Assembly (NCBI GenBank): GCA_027475525.1 | Contig: JAMWFC010000090.1 | Span: 744,001-808,000, forward strand | From: Macrolepiota albuminosa | Lineage: Eukaryota; Basidiomycota; Agaricomycetes; Agaricales; Agaricaceae | DNA: 64,000 nt | Reading direction: 5' to 3' | Shown here: positions 9,668-21,564 of the stretch, piece after piece | Position numbering within the stretch: position 1 is the stretch's first letter | Layout: each line of letters opens with the position of its first letter | Translations under genes and position numbers: made by a program | Notes under the pieces: model-generated | What the model saw: only the letters and a program-made list of their open reading frames with translations | Told to the model about the DNA's origin: nothing | Database searches by the model: none

Positions 9668-12274
9668 GCGGCGTGAGGGTCAGCAGTCTCAACGGCTACT
9701 CCAGCTGACTCAGTAGAATGTGAGATGAGTGTGCGCAGACGAGCGCCATTAATCGTGGACGTGATGGAATTGCTCAATGCACCTCGTCAGGCTAATGAGT
9801 CTCAGCAAGACTACGTTCGGCGTCAGAATGCCGCAAACTGTCAATGCATTGTTAGCGGAGTGCCTCAGCAGGCATTGTCTGAGGTGGAGACTGTGACGAC
9901 GACCCCGGCAGAGCCAGAGGCACTACTTGCAGTGCAGGAGGTTAAGACACCTCATAAGCAAGTTACAATCAAGGAGGAGGTGGACGAAGTCCACATTCTT
10001 GAAAAGCGAACGCGACCACGACGTGTAGTGCAATGCGTCCACCTAGTGGACAACTGGAATGAATGTGTCAATTACCAGAGAATATGCAACCAGGACTTGC
10101 GTGATCATGGTGAGTCGTTAATTGACGACCAAGGGGTAGTCTTTGAAGGGCGTGAGGGTGTAACGCCTGTTGATGATATGCGGCGACAATTCATGGCTCG
10201 GACGGCTGAACCAGACAGAGGTTTGGGTGGTAGTGATGATAGTAGTGATCACTACGAACGGGGGGAGCCAAGTCGTCGCAATAACAACGGTGGAGGTCAT
10301 GATCGCAAAAATAATGATCAAGACAATAATAATCGTCGTAATAGTGGTAGGCAGGCTGGTGGAGCACCAGCAGAGCCACAAGTAGGGTAACAGGCCACCC
10401 CACGGCCAGAACGAATGGCCAATGAACACCGGTTTCGCAGTCCTCAGGCATTTTCGATGCCCGCACCTCATGAATTGCGTGAAACTATGCCGGAAATGAA
10501 TGAAGCAGTCAGGATCCATATGGATCATATGCATGACCGCCTCACTCATCTGGTGGATGACTTCCTTAGAGTCAGATTTAAGTTTCCTGCTGGGGTAAGT
10601 CCCTGGAAATCTGACGGTAAGCACATACGTGCGTACGCTGGAGGACATAGGTTCTCTCAACTGGAGGACTGGGCCATGGACATGTGCTACCACCTTGCAG
10701 CCTGCTGCTATGGTGGAGACAACATGGACCAGGAGAGGATATTTGTGCTACATGAATTTATGGAGGGAGAGGCTCGGAATTGGTTCCATCGCTATGTTCT
10801 CCACATTAATCGCGACAAACCGCATTGGACATTTAAAGAAGTCCTGATAGGACTGTACAATCGTTTCGTCAACACTGCTACGATGCAGGAAGCTCGTGAT
10901 GCCTTTAGAAAGGCAGTGTATGATGCTAAGACTGGCGTCCAGACCTTTTATGATGACCTGGTGGGTCATGCACAGAATATGGCCGTCTATCCAGACGAAT
11001 ACACTGTACACGAGACATTCCTGGATGGAATACCTGCAGACATGAGGAGAGCGTTGATACGTGACAACAATTTGTCTCCGGAGGTCAATACTGTGACCGA
11101 ATTCTTGGCATATGCCATCCGTTATGAGCAGTCAACATGGACGGCGAACCATTATGAGCAGCGGAGTTCCCGCCGAGGAACTGTGAACCGTCAGGCAGTG
11201 AAGGTGGGAACCTTCCTGGCCAAACGGACGGAGATGGAAAACAATCGCAATCCGCGATTCGTTGTTCGCAAGACAATCCCTGGAGGCCAACGGCCTCAAT
11301 CAAAGCCTGCTGGACAATTGCCAGCGAAGGATAGCTGACCCTTTTTGGGTCAGAATCAAGTAGCACCAAGAATAGCGGTGGCGCCTGCAGCACGTATTAC
11401 AGGCAAACCCGCTGGGGGTCCAGGAGCGGCCCAGAGAAGGCCTGCAGGGGATCCCTCAGCGTGCTACAATTGTGGCAGGAGTGGACATTTTGCTAAGGAA
11501 TGCCCCGCCCCTCCTAAGGCACACATCTGAGCGGCCCATACGGCTGCGGCACCAAGTGATGTCGTCAGTGACGATGAAGACAATGAGGTCGTCAACGACA
11601 TGGAGGAGGAGCCGCAAATAGAGGCTGACGGGTCGGAAGTGGATGACGCCGAGAGCGTCCAGATTGATGGCGACAAATACATCACAGTGGACATGTATGA
11701 CAGCAACTATTATGCTCGTGAAGACAAGGAAGAACACCTGTTTGCACTGACTGAGTGCCGTGGAGATCAGCACGTCCGAATGAGACATGTAACCCTGCAG
11801 AAGGCAACTAATAAGTTGCACAGGCCACGCTATACTCCCGAGGAGAAGGAGTGCCTGGTCACGTATGTTGATGTCAATGGACATCCGGCATGGACGTTGT
11901 GGAACTCGGGGAGTACCACTACGGGCATTACGCCCCAGTTTGCTCATGTCAACGCGATTTGCATTCATGAACTGGAGGAGCCATTGATGCTCCAACTGGG
12001 GACTGTCGGGAGTCGCGCTATGGTACAGTTTGGTGCGGAAGTGAGAATGAAGATGGCAGGGACGTCGACAAAGGAATATGTGGATATAGCGAATTTTGAT
12101 CGCTATGACATGATTATTGGCACGCCGTTCATGCATAAGAACAAGGTGTCGCTGGATTTTGTGAACGACATGGTCGTTGTGAATGGTACGCCTTTGAAGG
12201 CGGAGAAAGTGGTGTTGAACGATACAGATGGTTGTTTGAGGCGCTATCACGCGACTGAGAAGCAGCGTGATGAA

Positions 12275-12428
12275 CGCAACTGACTAGATGGTCGCAGGAG
12301 AGCGACTGTACAGGAGGTGGAGGACAAACAGGCCCCACCGAAAAGCCTGCCCGCAACTGACTAGATGGTCGCAGGAGAGCGACTGTACAGGAGGTGGAGG
12401 ACAAACAGGCCCCACCGAAAAGCCTGCC
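12275..12428 (+). repeat. Exact 77-base tandem duplication between protease and RT (likely artefact)
   Basis: The sequence from 12275 repeats from 12352. Removing one copy puts protease and RT into the same frame. Confidence 0.9.
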
Positions 12429-14322
12429 GGCAGACTCGCCAGCTATACTGATGTCTGAGGAAGAGTTTCAAGGAACTCTGGAGAAGGGGAAGCACCCGGA
12501 TGTGATTGGGTGTACCAATGGAAAGCCTAACCAGGCTCTACAGTGCAAGAATGAGCATGGTAGATGCGTGGTGGAGTTGCTGGAATGCCAGGCAACTAGC
12601 TCTCAAGTGAAGGTTGAGGATCTCGTCAAGGACAAGGTATACAGTACAATGGGAACTGTGGGTAGCATCAGGTCGCTAATGGACCGACCAGTGCCTCGGC
12701 CAGAAGTGCAATGGGCGTATGACCCACAAATGCCACGGGAGTGGAATGAGTTGGTAGCGTCAATGGTGATGCAGGCTATGGGAAGGGTGCAGGCAACCCA
12801 GACGGGAGAAGTGTACCATCACGCACAAGAGGACGAGATTTCTGAAACATCGGATATTGTATTTGACGGACTCTCGCTGAAAGCGAGAAGCGTGCAGTCT
12901 TTGGCAAATACAACAAGGAAACAACCGGTTGTAAGGTTGAATCCGGGAGATCTCACAGAGGAGCACGTACGTGCCTTACGGGAGCGATTTGAACCAAAGG
13001 TTCAACCGCGTATAGCACGCGTAGCCAAAGGAAAAGGTAAGGCTGTGAGCCTTACAGAGGAGGATATTCCTCGATTGCGCCAGCAATGGCAACTGGAGTT
13101 TGCTGATATCGTCAATGGAACAAAGAAAGAGCTTCCTCCGTGGCGGAAGGTTAATCATGAGATCAACCTCATTGACGATAACAAGCAGTACAAATATCAT
13201 TTGCCTCGCTGTCCGCGAGCACTACAGGATCAACTTCGTGAAAAGACGAATAGATACATAAATGCAAAGTGGTGGGAACCACAACCGGTGGTGCAAGCTG
13301 CACCATTACTTTGTATTCCCAAGAAGGATGGAACATTAAGGACTGCATTGGATGCGCGACAGCGCAATGATAATACAGTCAAGGATGTGACACCTCTTCC
13401 AGATCAGGAAGTAATATGAGAAGATGTCGCGACAGCAAAGTATAGGTCGAAAATCGACCTCACAGACGCATACGAACATGTTCGCATACACGAAGAGGAT
13501 ATACCGAAGACGCTGTTCTTGTCCCTGATGGGGACGTTTGTGAGTAACATCATGCAGATTGGTGATTGTAATGCACCGGCGACATTGCAGAGGTTAATGA
13601 CCTCAATCTTCCGAGATGTAATTGGGAAGCTCATGCACGTCTATTTAGACAATATATTCATATTTTCTGACTCCATTGAGGAGCATGAGCAGCACCTACG
13701 AGTCGTATTTGAACGGCTACAGAAGGCCAGTCTCTATCCCAAATGGAAGAAGTGCGAGTTGTACGCAACGAGTATAGATTGTCTCAGTCACGTCATTGAC
13801 GAGAAGGGCATTCATCCGGATACGGATAAGCTCGACCGAATCCGAGAGTGGCGTACTCCATGCACATATAATGATATCCAACGATTTGTCGGCCTGGTGA
13901 ACTATATTGGCAACTTCTTGCCAGACATCACTGCATACACCGGGCCACTTATGGCCATGACCCAGAATGGGTCACCGTTTCATTGGAGACCACTGCATCA
14001 GTGGTGTTTTGAGATGATTAAGCGCATATGCACGAAAACACCAGTCATCTGGCCAATTGACCCACGCATCGACAAGCCCATCTGGCTCATTTGCGATGCG
14101 TCAAAGACTGGGGTTGGGGCCATGTTTGGCCAGGGTAAAACGTGGCAGACTTGCTGACCAGCGGGATTTATGTCCTGTAGATTCACTGCTGCTCAGCAGA
14201 ATTATGCTGTGCACAAGTTAGAAACACTCGCAATCCTGGAAGCCCTCCTAAAGTGGGAGGATAAACTGATGGGATATAAGATCCACATTATTACGGATCA
14301 CAAAGCACTAGAGTTCTTCAAG

Positions 14323-14476
14323 ACTCAGGTGCACCTGTCCCCGCGACAACGTCGCTGGATTGACTACATGTCGCGATACCAGTTTGACATCACCTATGTA
14401 CTCAGGTGCACCTGTCCCCGCGACAACGTCGCTGGATTGACTACATGTCGCGATACCAGTTTGACATCACCTATGT
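14323..14476 (+). repeat. Exact 77-base tandem duplication in RNase H (likely artefact)
   Basis: The sequence from 14323 repeats from 14400. It duplicates the segment encoding LSPRQRRWIDYMSRYQFDI; removal restores the frame into integrase. Confidence 0.9.
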
Positions 14477-16503
14477 CAAGGGTGAATTGAACAAAGTCGC
14501 GGATTGCCTGTCTCGATATTTCAAGAGTGATACTCGAGATGACGTCCATGATGCGCATGACTATGTCCAGGCGGACAAATGTATTGACCCAGAGGGCGAG
14601 GATTTGCCTCTGCATCGATTCCATGAAATCAGGGAACATAGGGTCGAGTTACATGCCATGCGAGTGCAGGAAACACGTCGCAGTAAGCGACTGCACGAAC
14701 AGCGAGAGACTCGCGATATCGAAGCCCAGTTGCTAGTGGATCATGAGGCCCCTCAGCCAAGTGAAGAGACAAGGCAAGGGGTGCTGACGGGAGGTACTGG
14801 TATGACGCTCCGGCAAGCGCTGGAGTTACAAGACCATACACCTGCACCGGCTGACTTAGGCAATGCGCAATTCTGCACACGTATCCAGCAAGGATACAAG
14901 GATGATAATCTCTTTGTAGAGATTCTGAACAATATCCAAGCGCATCCGCGCTTCAAGGTGGAGCAGCAGCTCGTCTACCTTACCAGACCCACGGGGTCCA
15001 AAGTCATCTGCATTCCCTGGGAGAGGTCGTTGATTACGACTATCCTGGACCAGGCCCATAGAGTAGTGGGCCACTTTGGAACTCAGAAAACACTGGACTA
15101 TGTGCGACGCTGGTACTGGTGGCCGCAAATGGCCAAAGAGACGAGCCAATTCTGCTCGACATGCGAGCTATGTCAACAGTTGAAAGTATCGACTTTGAAG
15201 CCACCAGGAAAGCTTCATTCGCTACCCATACTGGTCAAACCTTGGGATTCAATTGGGATGGACTTTATAGGTCCGTTCTCCGAGTCGAAAGGCTTTAACT
15301 ACCTGTGGGTAGTGATCTGCAGAATGACCAGTATGGTCCATCTCATTCCGGTGAGAACCACCATGACAGCGTCAGACTTGTCGTGGATCTATCTCAAGGA
15401 GATAGTATGCCTCCATGGACTGCCAAGTTCAATCGTAAGCGATTGAGACGCTAAGTTCACTTCCAAATGGTGGAAGGAGTTGCACAAACTGCTGGGAGCA
15501 AAGTTGCTCATGTCAATGTTGTTTCATCTGCAAACGGATGGTCAAACTGAACGCGCAAATAGAAATATTGCGCAAATCTTGCAAGCGTTCGTACGTCCTG
15601 ATCAGAAGGACTGGGTGGATCAATCTTCCCTCATGGAATTTGCAATAAATGTGAGTATATCAGAAACTACCGGGTATTCACCCTTTGAACTCAACAATGG
15701 CTACATGCCATCCATGATTCATGAACTTCGTACGGACGAAGTTATTCATGTGGAAGTAAAGCAGTTTGCGCACAATGCGCTGAGGAATCTGGCAGATGCC
15801 CATGACACAATTATAAAATTGCGTGTATGGCAGACCAAACATGCAAATAATCGCAGATGTGATGAGCCGAACATTGAGAAAGGGAGCCTAGTGTACCTTT
15901 TGATGAAGAACTTGAACCTGCCGAAAGGCAGGGTGAGTAAGCTGTGTCCAAAATGGATTGGACCATATAAGGTCCTTGAGGCGGAACCGAGCACGTCTAA
16001 CTACGTGCTGGAACTACCCCAGGCGCTGCAAGCGTGCAGGATAGTGCCCAAGTTTCATGTATCGCTATTGCGACAGTATATGGCCAGTAGTGATGCGCTA
16101 TTTCCTAATCGCGCAACTCCAGAGCCGTATGACTTTGGAACTGGCAATGACCAGGAGTGGTTCATAGATGACCTCATAGGTCATTGGTGGACAAAGGGAA
16201 GCCTTGAATTCGAGGTGAGGTGGAGCCTAGGTGATACTACCTGGGAACCGCTAGTGAACTGCAAAGACCTTGCAGCAATGGACAGGTACCTAGAGTTGCA
16301 GGGCGTGAAACGCCCTCAACAGCTAGCAAAACGCGCATAATGTGCGTGTGGTGGTGGAATGTGGACAAAGTCCACTTTGATCGCTGGTGAGAAGCCGGGT
16401 GGCATGTATTTGTGGTTGTTTACACCACTAGCGGAGTTGGGAGATTGTTTTTTTTTCTTTCTTTTCTCAGTCTCAATACACGTAGTCTACGTGTCTAGTG
16501 AAA

Positions 16504-19449
16504 ATGGCCTATTGGGGGCCGCAAAAGGGTGATCAGAGCCGGCAAGGCTCTAGTGGAGGGGGGAGACCCCCGAATATACAAAACCGTGATTTACCCAATC
16601 AGTACCAGAGGCAGCCGCCATATCTGGCGGCAAGCCAATTTCAGTCAGCGGTGGCCTATCCAGGCCGTGATGAGCCGCTTCCGTACCAGACACCCCTCCA
16701 CTCGCAAGAGATGGAGGTCGATGACGAAGGGCACTATGGGCGCCCAGAAGACAGCACGCGCTGCGAGCGCTACTATCAGGAACCGTCGTCATGTCCAACT
16801 GCATCGTATCCAACGTATGTGGGTGTGGTGACGGGGCTGCCGTCAGTACCATGGGCGCACCGGCCCGTGGAAGAGCCATATGGGGAGCCTGCACCACAAG
16901 CGCAGATTGTAGCTGGGTCAGACGTGCTGTTGGGCAGACTGGAAGCAGCGGGACAGCCAGTCCCTGCAACTGCGTCCTTTCTGCAGGACAGTTTGGCCGT
17001 GATGGTGATGGAGGGGCTGCTCGACCAGATCGAGCTGATGAAGAGGCAGCACATCGCAGCGCTGGAGCAGATCGAACGCGTGTCTAAGCGCAAAATTGCC
17101 ACAAGTGAGGAATCGACTGCTGAGGTCAAGAGGGCTAGATATCAGCCCAGTCGACCAGTCGACCCTCCACAGGCAAGGATGCCGTTGGAAGCGCAATTCG
17201 CGCGCCATGAGCAGCCTGCTCAGCCTGTGGCTTCGTCATCGCGGTTACCTGAGTCGGGCCCGCAGGCCTCTTCAGAGTCGCTGGCTGCCATCAGTGAACC
17301 CTTGGCAGGTCTGTCCCTGGGTCAGCGGGAAGCCACATCATCTTGGGCCCCACCTAGGGGGTCCAAAACCGTCGCTGTGGCGCCAAGAGCGCCCACTACT
17401 GCTGTTCCTTGAGCTGAGCCTGGGGAGAAAACTCTGGCGCAAAATGCGCCTGTTTCCCTGGTGGCTCAGCCATCATTTGGATCTTCCGCCCCGGTCAAGT
17501 CGGGGTCAGTATGCCAACGTTGAGGCCGTAAGCCTCCTCTTGATGCCTCCAAGCTGGAGGTGATAGAGTTCCCGGCTGGCATTCCTGCACAGGCCATGAA
17601 GGTCTCGATGTTGTTTCTGTTGCCCGTTACCGTGCCTGCACCACAGGCACACTTTCCCGTGGTCGTCTTGACCACCGACCCTCGCTCTCCCGAGCAATAT
17701 GACGGTCTGATGGTGACCTCAAAGAATTGTCACATGCCTGAAAAAGGCAAAGCACCCATGGCCTCCTTATCCGATGAGAGCGACTATGGAGAGTTGAGCT
17801 CGGAGCATGAGGAGGAGGCAGAGGAAGGGGAATCAGCAGCGGACTGATTCCAGTGAGTATCGCGCAATAAGCGCATTGCAAAGAAGAAGGCGATTTGCGC
17901 CAAAGAGCTGCGGGCCCTCAAGCAGAGGTCCGAGGATGAGTTCTTGGGGAGAATCCCCGATGGATTGGGAGTGAAGGTGTGGGGACCGCTCGATATTGAG
18001 CGAACAAATTCGTGCTTCAGGGAAGCACTCAGCCACTGCATGTATTATTCGTACCATTCGAATATTGTGCTGTTGGGAGCCGAGGCCAACCGGGCAGCGG
18101 CATATGAGTTTTTGTCTGGGCACCGTGCTGGCATTCCAGCCAGCGTTGTTTACAAGTATTCCCCTTGCGGCCTGCCGCGCATGCCATTAGAGCTGGATCG
18201 GCTCTACAAATATTATTCAAACGAGCATGCTCCCCGTCGCAAACGGGTTACCACCTACCTTCTCATCACGGAGCTTCAGATGTTCACCCAGCAAACCAAT
18301 GAGTCACTGCATGACCAAACAATAATGCTCCTGATGAAGGACCCTCGCTATCAAAACCTCGTCAACCCAGCCCAGGGGACAGACGACCTTGCGCTTGTTG
18401 AGCACCGACACATTCCAGGGCGCTTTCTGTGCACGAAGGACGACAGATCGACCGCGCTGCGCGTAATGCGTGCCCAAGACCCTTCCACTCCGTTTGATCT
18501 GGATCAGCTTGCACAGTATGTGCTGATCTTTGGTCGTCCGGGGATGGAAAACATGTATCAAGGCATTGCAGTCGACCATGCCTACCGTATGCACTGGCGA
18601 ACCCTCTTCGGGTTCGCCTTGTGCTGAGCCCTTTGCGCTAACAGCGCAGCCAAGCCCGTGATCGTGCGGCGCATGACCCTTGTCATGGCCCGCCCAGGTC
18701 TTTACCGTGAGGCTATCGCCTCTTATGATGCCATGTTCCCAGACCAGCCGTTTGAGCCCCAGAGAGGGCACCAGCTGGAACTTCATCTCGTGCACATACC
18801 AGATGACTTTGCATGGAACTTTTCCGACGACGACGCGTTATGCGTCTTACTGCACAACCGGATACCTGCCGACTGGGTGGACCACGCCTATACATACGGA
18901 GTGGTCTTCCTGGAGCAGCAATTCCACGCCCCTACGATGTCTATGGACATCTTTTGCGACATCAACAACGAGCGCATGGAGCGCTTGAATAGATACGGCA
19001 CCCCTCCCGCAATCCCACAATGGGATGGATGGCAGGAGATGACCGAAGACGATCATTATCGTCTTATGTTCAAGCACGACGAGGAAAGTCGTCTCCCCGA
19101 AAACCCCGAGGCCAATAGCCTCTACTATCTCATTGGCATGGACCCGAACCAGGTCCGCTTCCTAAAACGCACGGCAGCGCATGACCTGCCCACCTCTGAC
19201 ATGGACCCAGGCCAGGTCAATCTCCTGTCACACACAGCAGAGCAGGGTACACTCTCCACCACAGCTTTAGCGATTAACGTCGCACTAACTGAGCCTATGG
19301 TGGTAGACACGCCTGCAGTTGAGGGGCCTATAACCCCACCAAGGATGGAATCGGCGCCTCCCCCTCCCGCGATTAACATCGCACTGGAGGAGGAGTCAAT
19401 GGTGACTGAGATGGGTGCGGTTGCGGGAGCATCGTCATCCGGGTCCTAG
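16504..19449 (+). pseudogene. Gyp-A ORF3: large unknown protein downstream of integrase
   Basis: From ATG 16504 to TAG 19447 a single frame of 981 codons is broken only by TGA at 17410, 17521, 17845, 17854 and 18625. It starts 163 bases after pol ends and reads the same way. Residues 1 to about 150 are Pro/Gln/Gly/Ser-rich; around 155-200 is a likely coiled coil (LLDQIELMKRQHIAALEQIE); an acidic stretch (SSEHEEEAEEGE) lies near 17790-17840. The last 500 or so residues look globular, with WGPLDIERTNSCFREAL, LPRMPLELDRLYKYY, TTYLLITELQMFTQQ and VDHAYRMHWRTLFGFAL. A second, older copy at 53790-55950 keeps these blocks in order, so the frame belonged to the family. I do not recognise the domain. 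It shows no envelope-like signal peptide or membrane anchor. Packaging, regulatory or host-derived roles are all possible. Confidence 0.8.
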
Positions 19450-19888
19450 ACCCATGTTAATACCTTATTGTGTATGTACTTCTGAGTATGTCACTCAAAC
19501 CATTTCAGCTGATACGCACTCTAGAGTCGTGTGTAGATACAGCAGACCCAGAGGAGGGGTCATCCTTTTTTGTTGTTTTTATTTTGTTTATACATAACAT
19601 TTTTTATCTACTGCTGGCGCAACCTGCGCCCTTGTCTGATAAGAACTGCTTCCTATTGTGTCCAGACGACACATCTTTTTTTATCTACTGCTGGCGCAAC
19701 CTGCGCCCTTGTCTGATAAGAACTGCTTCCTATTGTGTCCAGACGACACATCTTCACTGCGTGTGAGTGCTAACACCTTGCAGCCACGCCATACGCATGT
19801 ATTCATCTGTTGTTTGCACTACCGTGCATCTTTCATCTCGTTCTACCTCCCTTTCTAAAGACCGAGTATTCGGTCTCATTGGGGAGTA
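19450..19888 (+). other. Gyp-A-1 3' untranslated region with hairpin and polypurine tract
   Basis: After ORF3 the element has a non-coding stretch. A perfect inverted repeat AGACCGAGTATTCGGTCT lies at 19859-19876, followed by GGGGAG at 19881-19886, the likely plus-strand primer (polypurine tract), two bases before the 3' LTR. The older copy keeps a decayed form near 56209-56235. An exact 77-base duplication occupies about 19601-19754 (likely artefact). Confidence 0.7.
19601..19754 (+). repeat. Exact 77-base tandem duplication (likely artefact)
   Basis: The T-run and following TTTATCTACTGCTGGCGC segment at 19601 repeats at a period of 77. Non-coding part of Gyp-A-1. Confidence 0.85.
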
Positions 19889-20060
19889 TGTAACGGAGTC
19901 ATCCGTGTTCTTAGCGTCAACGACGCTATAATCATTTAGTAGAGTATTACGTAAGACAACATCTTGTATTCACTCTAGTTCTAGTCAAATCCAATACTGC
20001 GGTCTGATTTAGCACTGTGTGGGACACACAAGATAGTTCTAACCTGTAACTCCGGTTACA
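19889..20060 (+). repeat. Gyp-A-1 3' LTR
   Basis: 172 bases, TG...CA, near-identical to 8423-8594; followed by the ACTAC target duplication at 20061-20065. Confidence 0.93.
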
Positions 20061-21389
20061 ACTACCTTCTGTCCTGATACTGTACATTCTGTCAGAACAT
20101 GTTCCATTGATTCCATTATGTTATTGCACTGTTTGCACAGTCCTCTCCTTTCATAGTTGGGTATGTTTTCCTAGTACATTTCTACTTTGTACTTATTGTG
20201 CATTGCCCTCTATAGAAAAGCTCATGTCTCCTGTGTCAGGTCTTTATTACTTACTGAGCACCATATCCTTTCATCAGTCAGGAGCTCTTTGCTTATATTG
20301 ATTATGGCCCACCTCACTATATCAAGGTGGACTATTGTGCCCTGCCTCTGCAGAGTCAGCTTTTTTTCCATTATGCCTTTGTAGAGTAAGGCTTAGATAA
20401 TAATGGTGAGCTTTTTGCCTAGCAGGACATAGCTATCTGAGATTTGGAGGTCCAGCTGGTCCAGGACAGGCTTCCTGGTTTTCTCATTGGCTAGTCTGTT
20501 AGCACTTTCATTTTCTTCAATCTCTGCATGCCCCTTCACTTTTTCCAAAAGGATAAGTCCTGTCCTGTTCTTTAGCTTTGTTACTAGGGCTTTTATGATG
20601 GTAGGGTTCACTGCACCAATCTATCCACCATCTTCATTTTTTGCCAGGTTGCATGTTAGGCTGTCCAGGACCAATTTTGAGTTGCTTCTTATTAAGAGAG
20701 GTTTGTTTGTTGAGGCAATCTCTACTGCCTTCATTACAGCTATTGCTTCCTCTGTGTTGTTGGATTGTATCAGTAATTCTGGCAATTGCAGGGCTTCATT
20801 CCTTATATTTTCCTGCCCAAACCATATACCTGCTCCTGCTACAGCATTAGTGGACCTGTTTTCTCTGCATGAGCTATCTGTATAGGCTATTGTTAGGGTG
20901 GAGGGAGGTTGACTAGCCCTTAAGTAGTTTTCATCATGTGGCAGTTCTGTTTTCTGGTCCTTGGAGAGGACTCTGAAGCCATTTTTTAGAGATGACTTTA
21001 TTATGACTTACAGATTGAGCACTATTCCTCCAGATTGTTCTTGCAATATGATTTCATCCAGGGTGGGGTTTTTTATGTCCTTTCACACTTCTAGTGACCA
21101 TTTGTGGCCTAATTTGTTTATCCATTCTCATGCACTAGAGCCACACTTGTGTAAGTTTTTGCAATTTTTTCTCCTCATTTCTCTACACTCTATGCATGCA
21201 CAGTTATGTCTAGGTCTGTGTCTAGGGTTTAGTATGGGTCAATTTGATATGCCAGCTGCAGCATGTCTCCAGTTGTCATGACATAGTGTACTGTTTGTTG
21301 GCATATTGCTTGAGATAAGTTCATCTGCAGGTTCTTCATTCCCTTTAGGCCCAGATAGTACCAGATAAGCTTTTGCTCCTTCAGAGGGC
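20061..21389 (-). pseudogene. Tad-like LINE fragment with cysteine motif and RNase H domain
   Basis: Read on the minus strand from 21389, decayed frames give a Cys/His-rich region (CIECREMRRKNCKNLHKC, near 21160-21230), then an RNase H I domain whose end is clear (LEKVKGHAEIEENESANRLA, about 20480-20560), then SMEHVLTECTVSGQ near 20090, the known Cys-containing stretch after RNase H in these LINEs. The protein continues at 8422-8214 beyond Gyp-A-1. Sequence is AT-rich and almost free of CpG, with many stops: an old dead copy. Confidence 0.75.
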
Positions 21390-21564
21390 TGTAATGGAGT
21401 GTCACACTTGTTACTAGCATCAACAACACTATTTGCATACAATAGAGTATTATGTAAGACAACATCTTGTATTCACTCTAGTTCTAGTCAAATCCAATAT
21501 AGCAGTCTGATTTAGCACTGTATGATTTTCACAAAAAGATTCTAGCTTGTAACCAACAGTTACA
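21390..21564 (+). repeat. Gyp-A-2 5' LTR (decayed)
   Basis: Starts TGTAATGG and ends GTTACA; internal block GTAAGACAACATCTTGTATT is identical to the Gyp-A-1 LTR. No matching 5-base duplication is found beside the LTR at 56412, so the two may not be a pair. Confidence 0.85.

Larger units (their letters stand above)
8706..16340 (+). pseudogene. Gyp-A-1 Gag-Pol polyprotein (protease, RT, RNase H, integrase, chromodomain), decayed
   Basis: After removing three 77-base duplications (second copies from 9591, 12353 and 14401) this is one frame of 2467 codons from ATG 8706 to TAA 16338. Gag ends with a zinc knuckle CYNCGRSGHFAKEC near 11463. The protease site reads TLWNSGST (Asn at 11903-11905 in place of catalytic Asp). 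RT has KIDLTDAYEHVRI and YLDN at 13642-13653 where YLDD is usual. RNase H, the integrase HHCC region, MDFIGPF, the D before AKFTS and QTERANRNI (D,D,E) follow. The C-terminus has a chromodomain (LEFEVRWSLGDTTWEPL). In-frame stops: TGA at 9674, 11336, 11528, 12281, 13417, 14155 and 15444, TAA at 10388. All TGAs fit lost CGA arginines. It cannot move by itself. Confidence 0.92.
8423..20060 (+). mobile_element. Gyp-A-1: complete Ty3/Gypsy chromovirus with extra third frame
   Basis: Two 172-base LTRs (8423-8594 and 19889-20060) begin TGTAAC and end GTTACA and differ at only four visible positions, all C/T or G/A changes in CpG context. The 5-base duplication ACTAC flanks them at 8418-8422 and 20061-20065. 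Inside are one Gag-Pol frame (8706-16340), a third frame (16504-19449) and a purine tract before the 3' LTR. No clear tRNA primer site is seen directly after the 5' LTR. At 11.6 kb (about 11.3 kb after removing four 77-base artefacts) it is long for the group because of the third frame. It sits inside an older LINE. Confidence 0.93.

Noticed and set aside
9674..18627. TGA as a reassigned sense codon in this genome
   Set aside because: The intact host WOPR gene and the Gyp-B accessory gene use no internal TGA, and the positions fit lost CGA arginine codons, so decay is the simpler reading.
16504..19449. ORF3 as an envelope (errantivirus-like) gene
   Set aside because: No signal peptide, membrane anchor or fusion-type segment can be seen; the N-terminus is disordered and the rest looks soluble.
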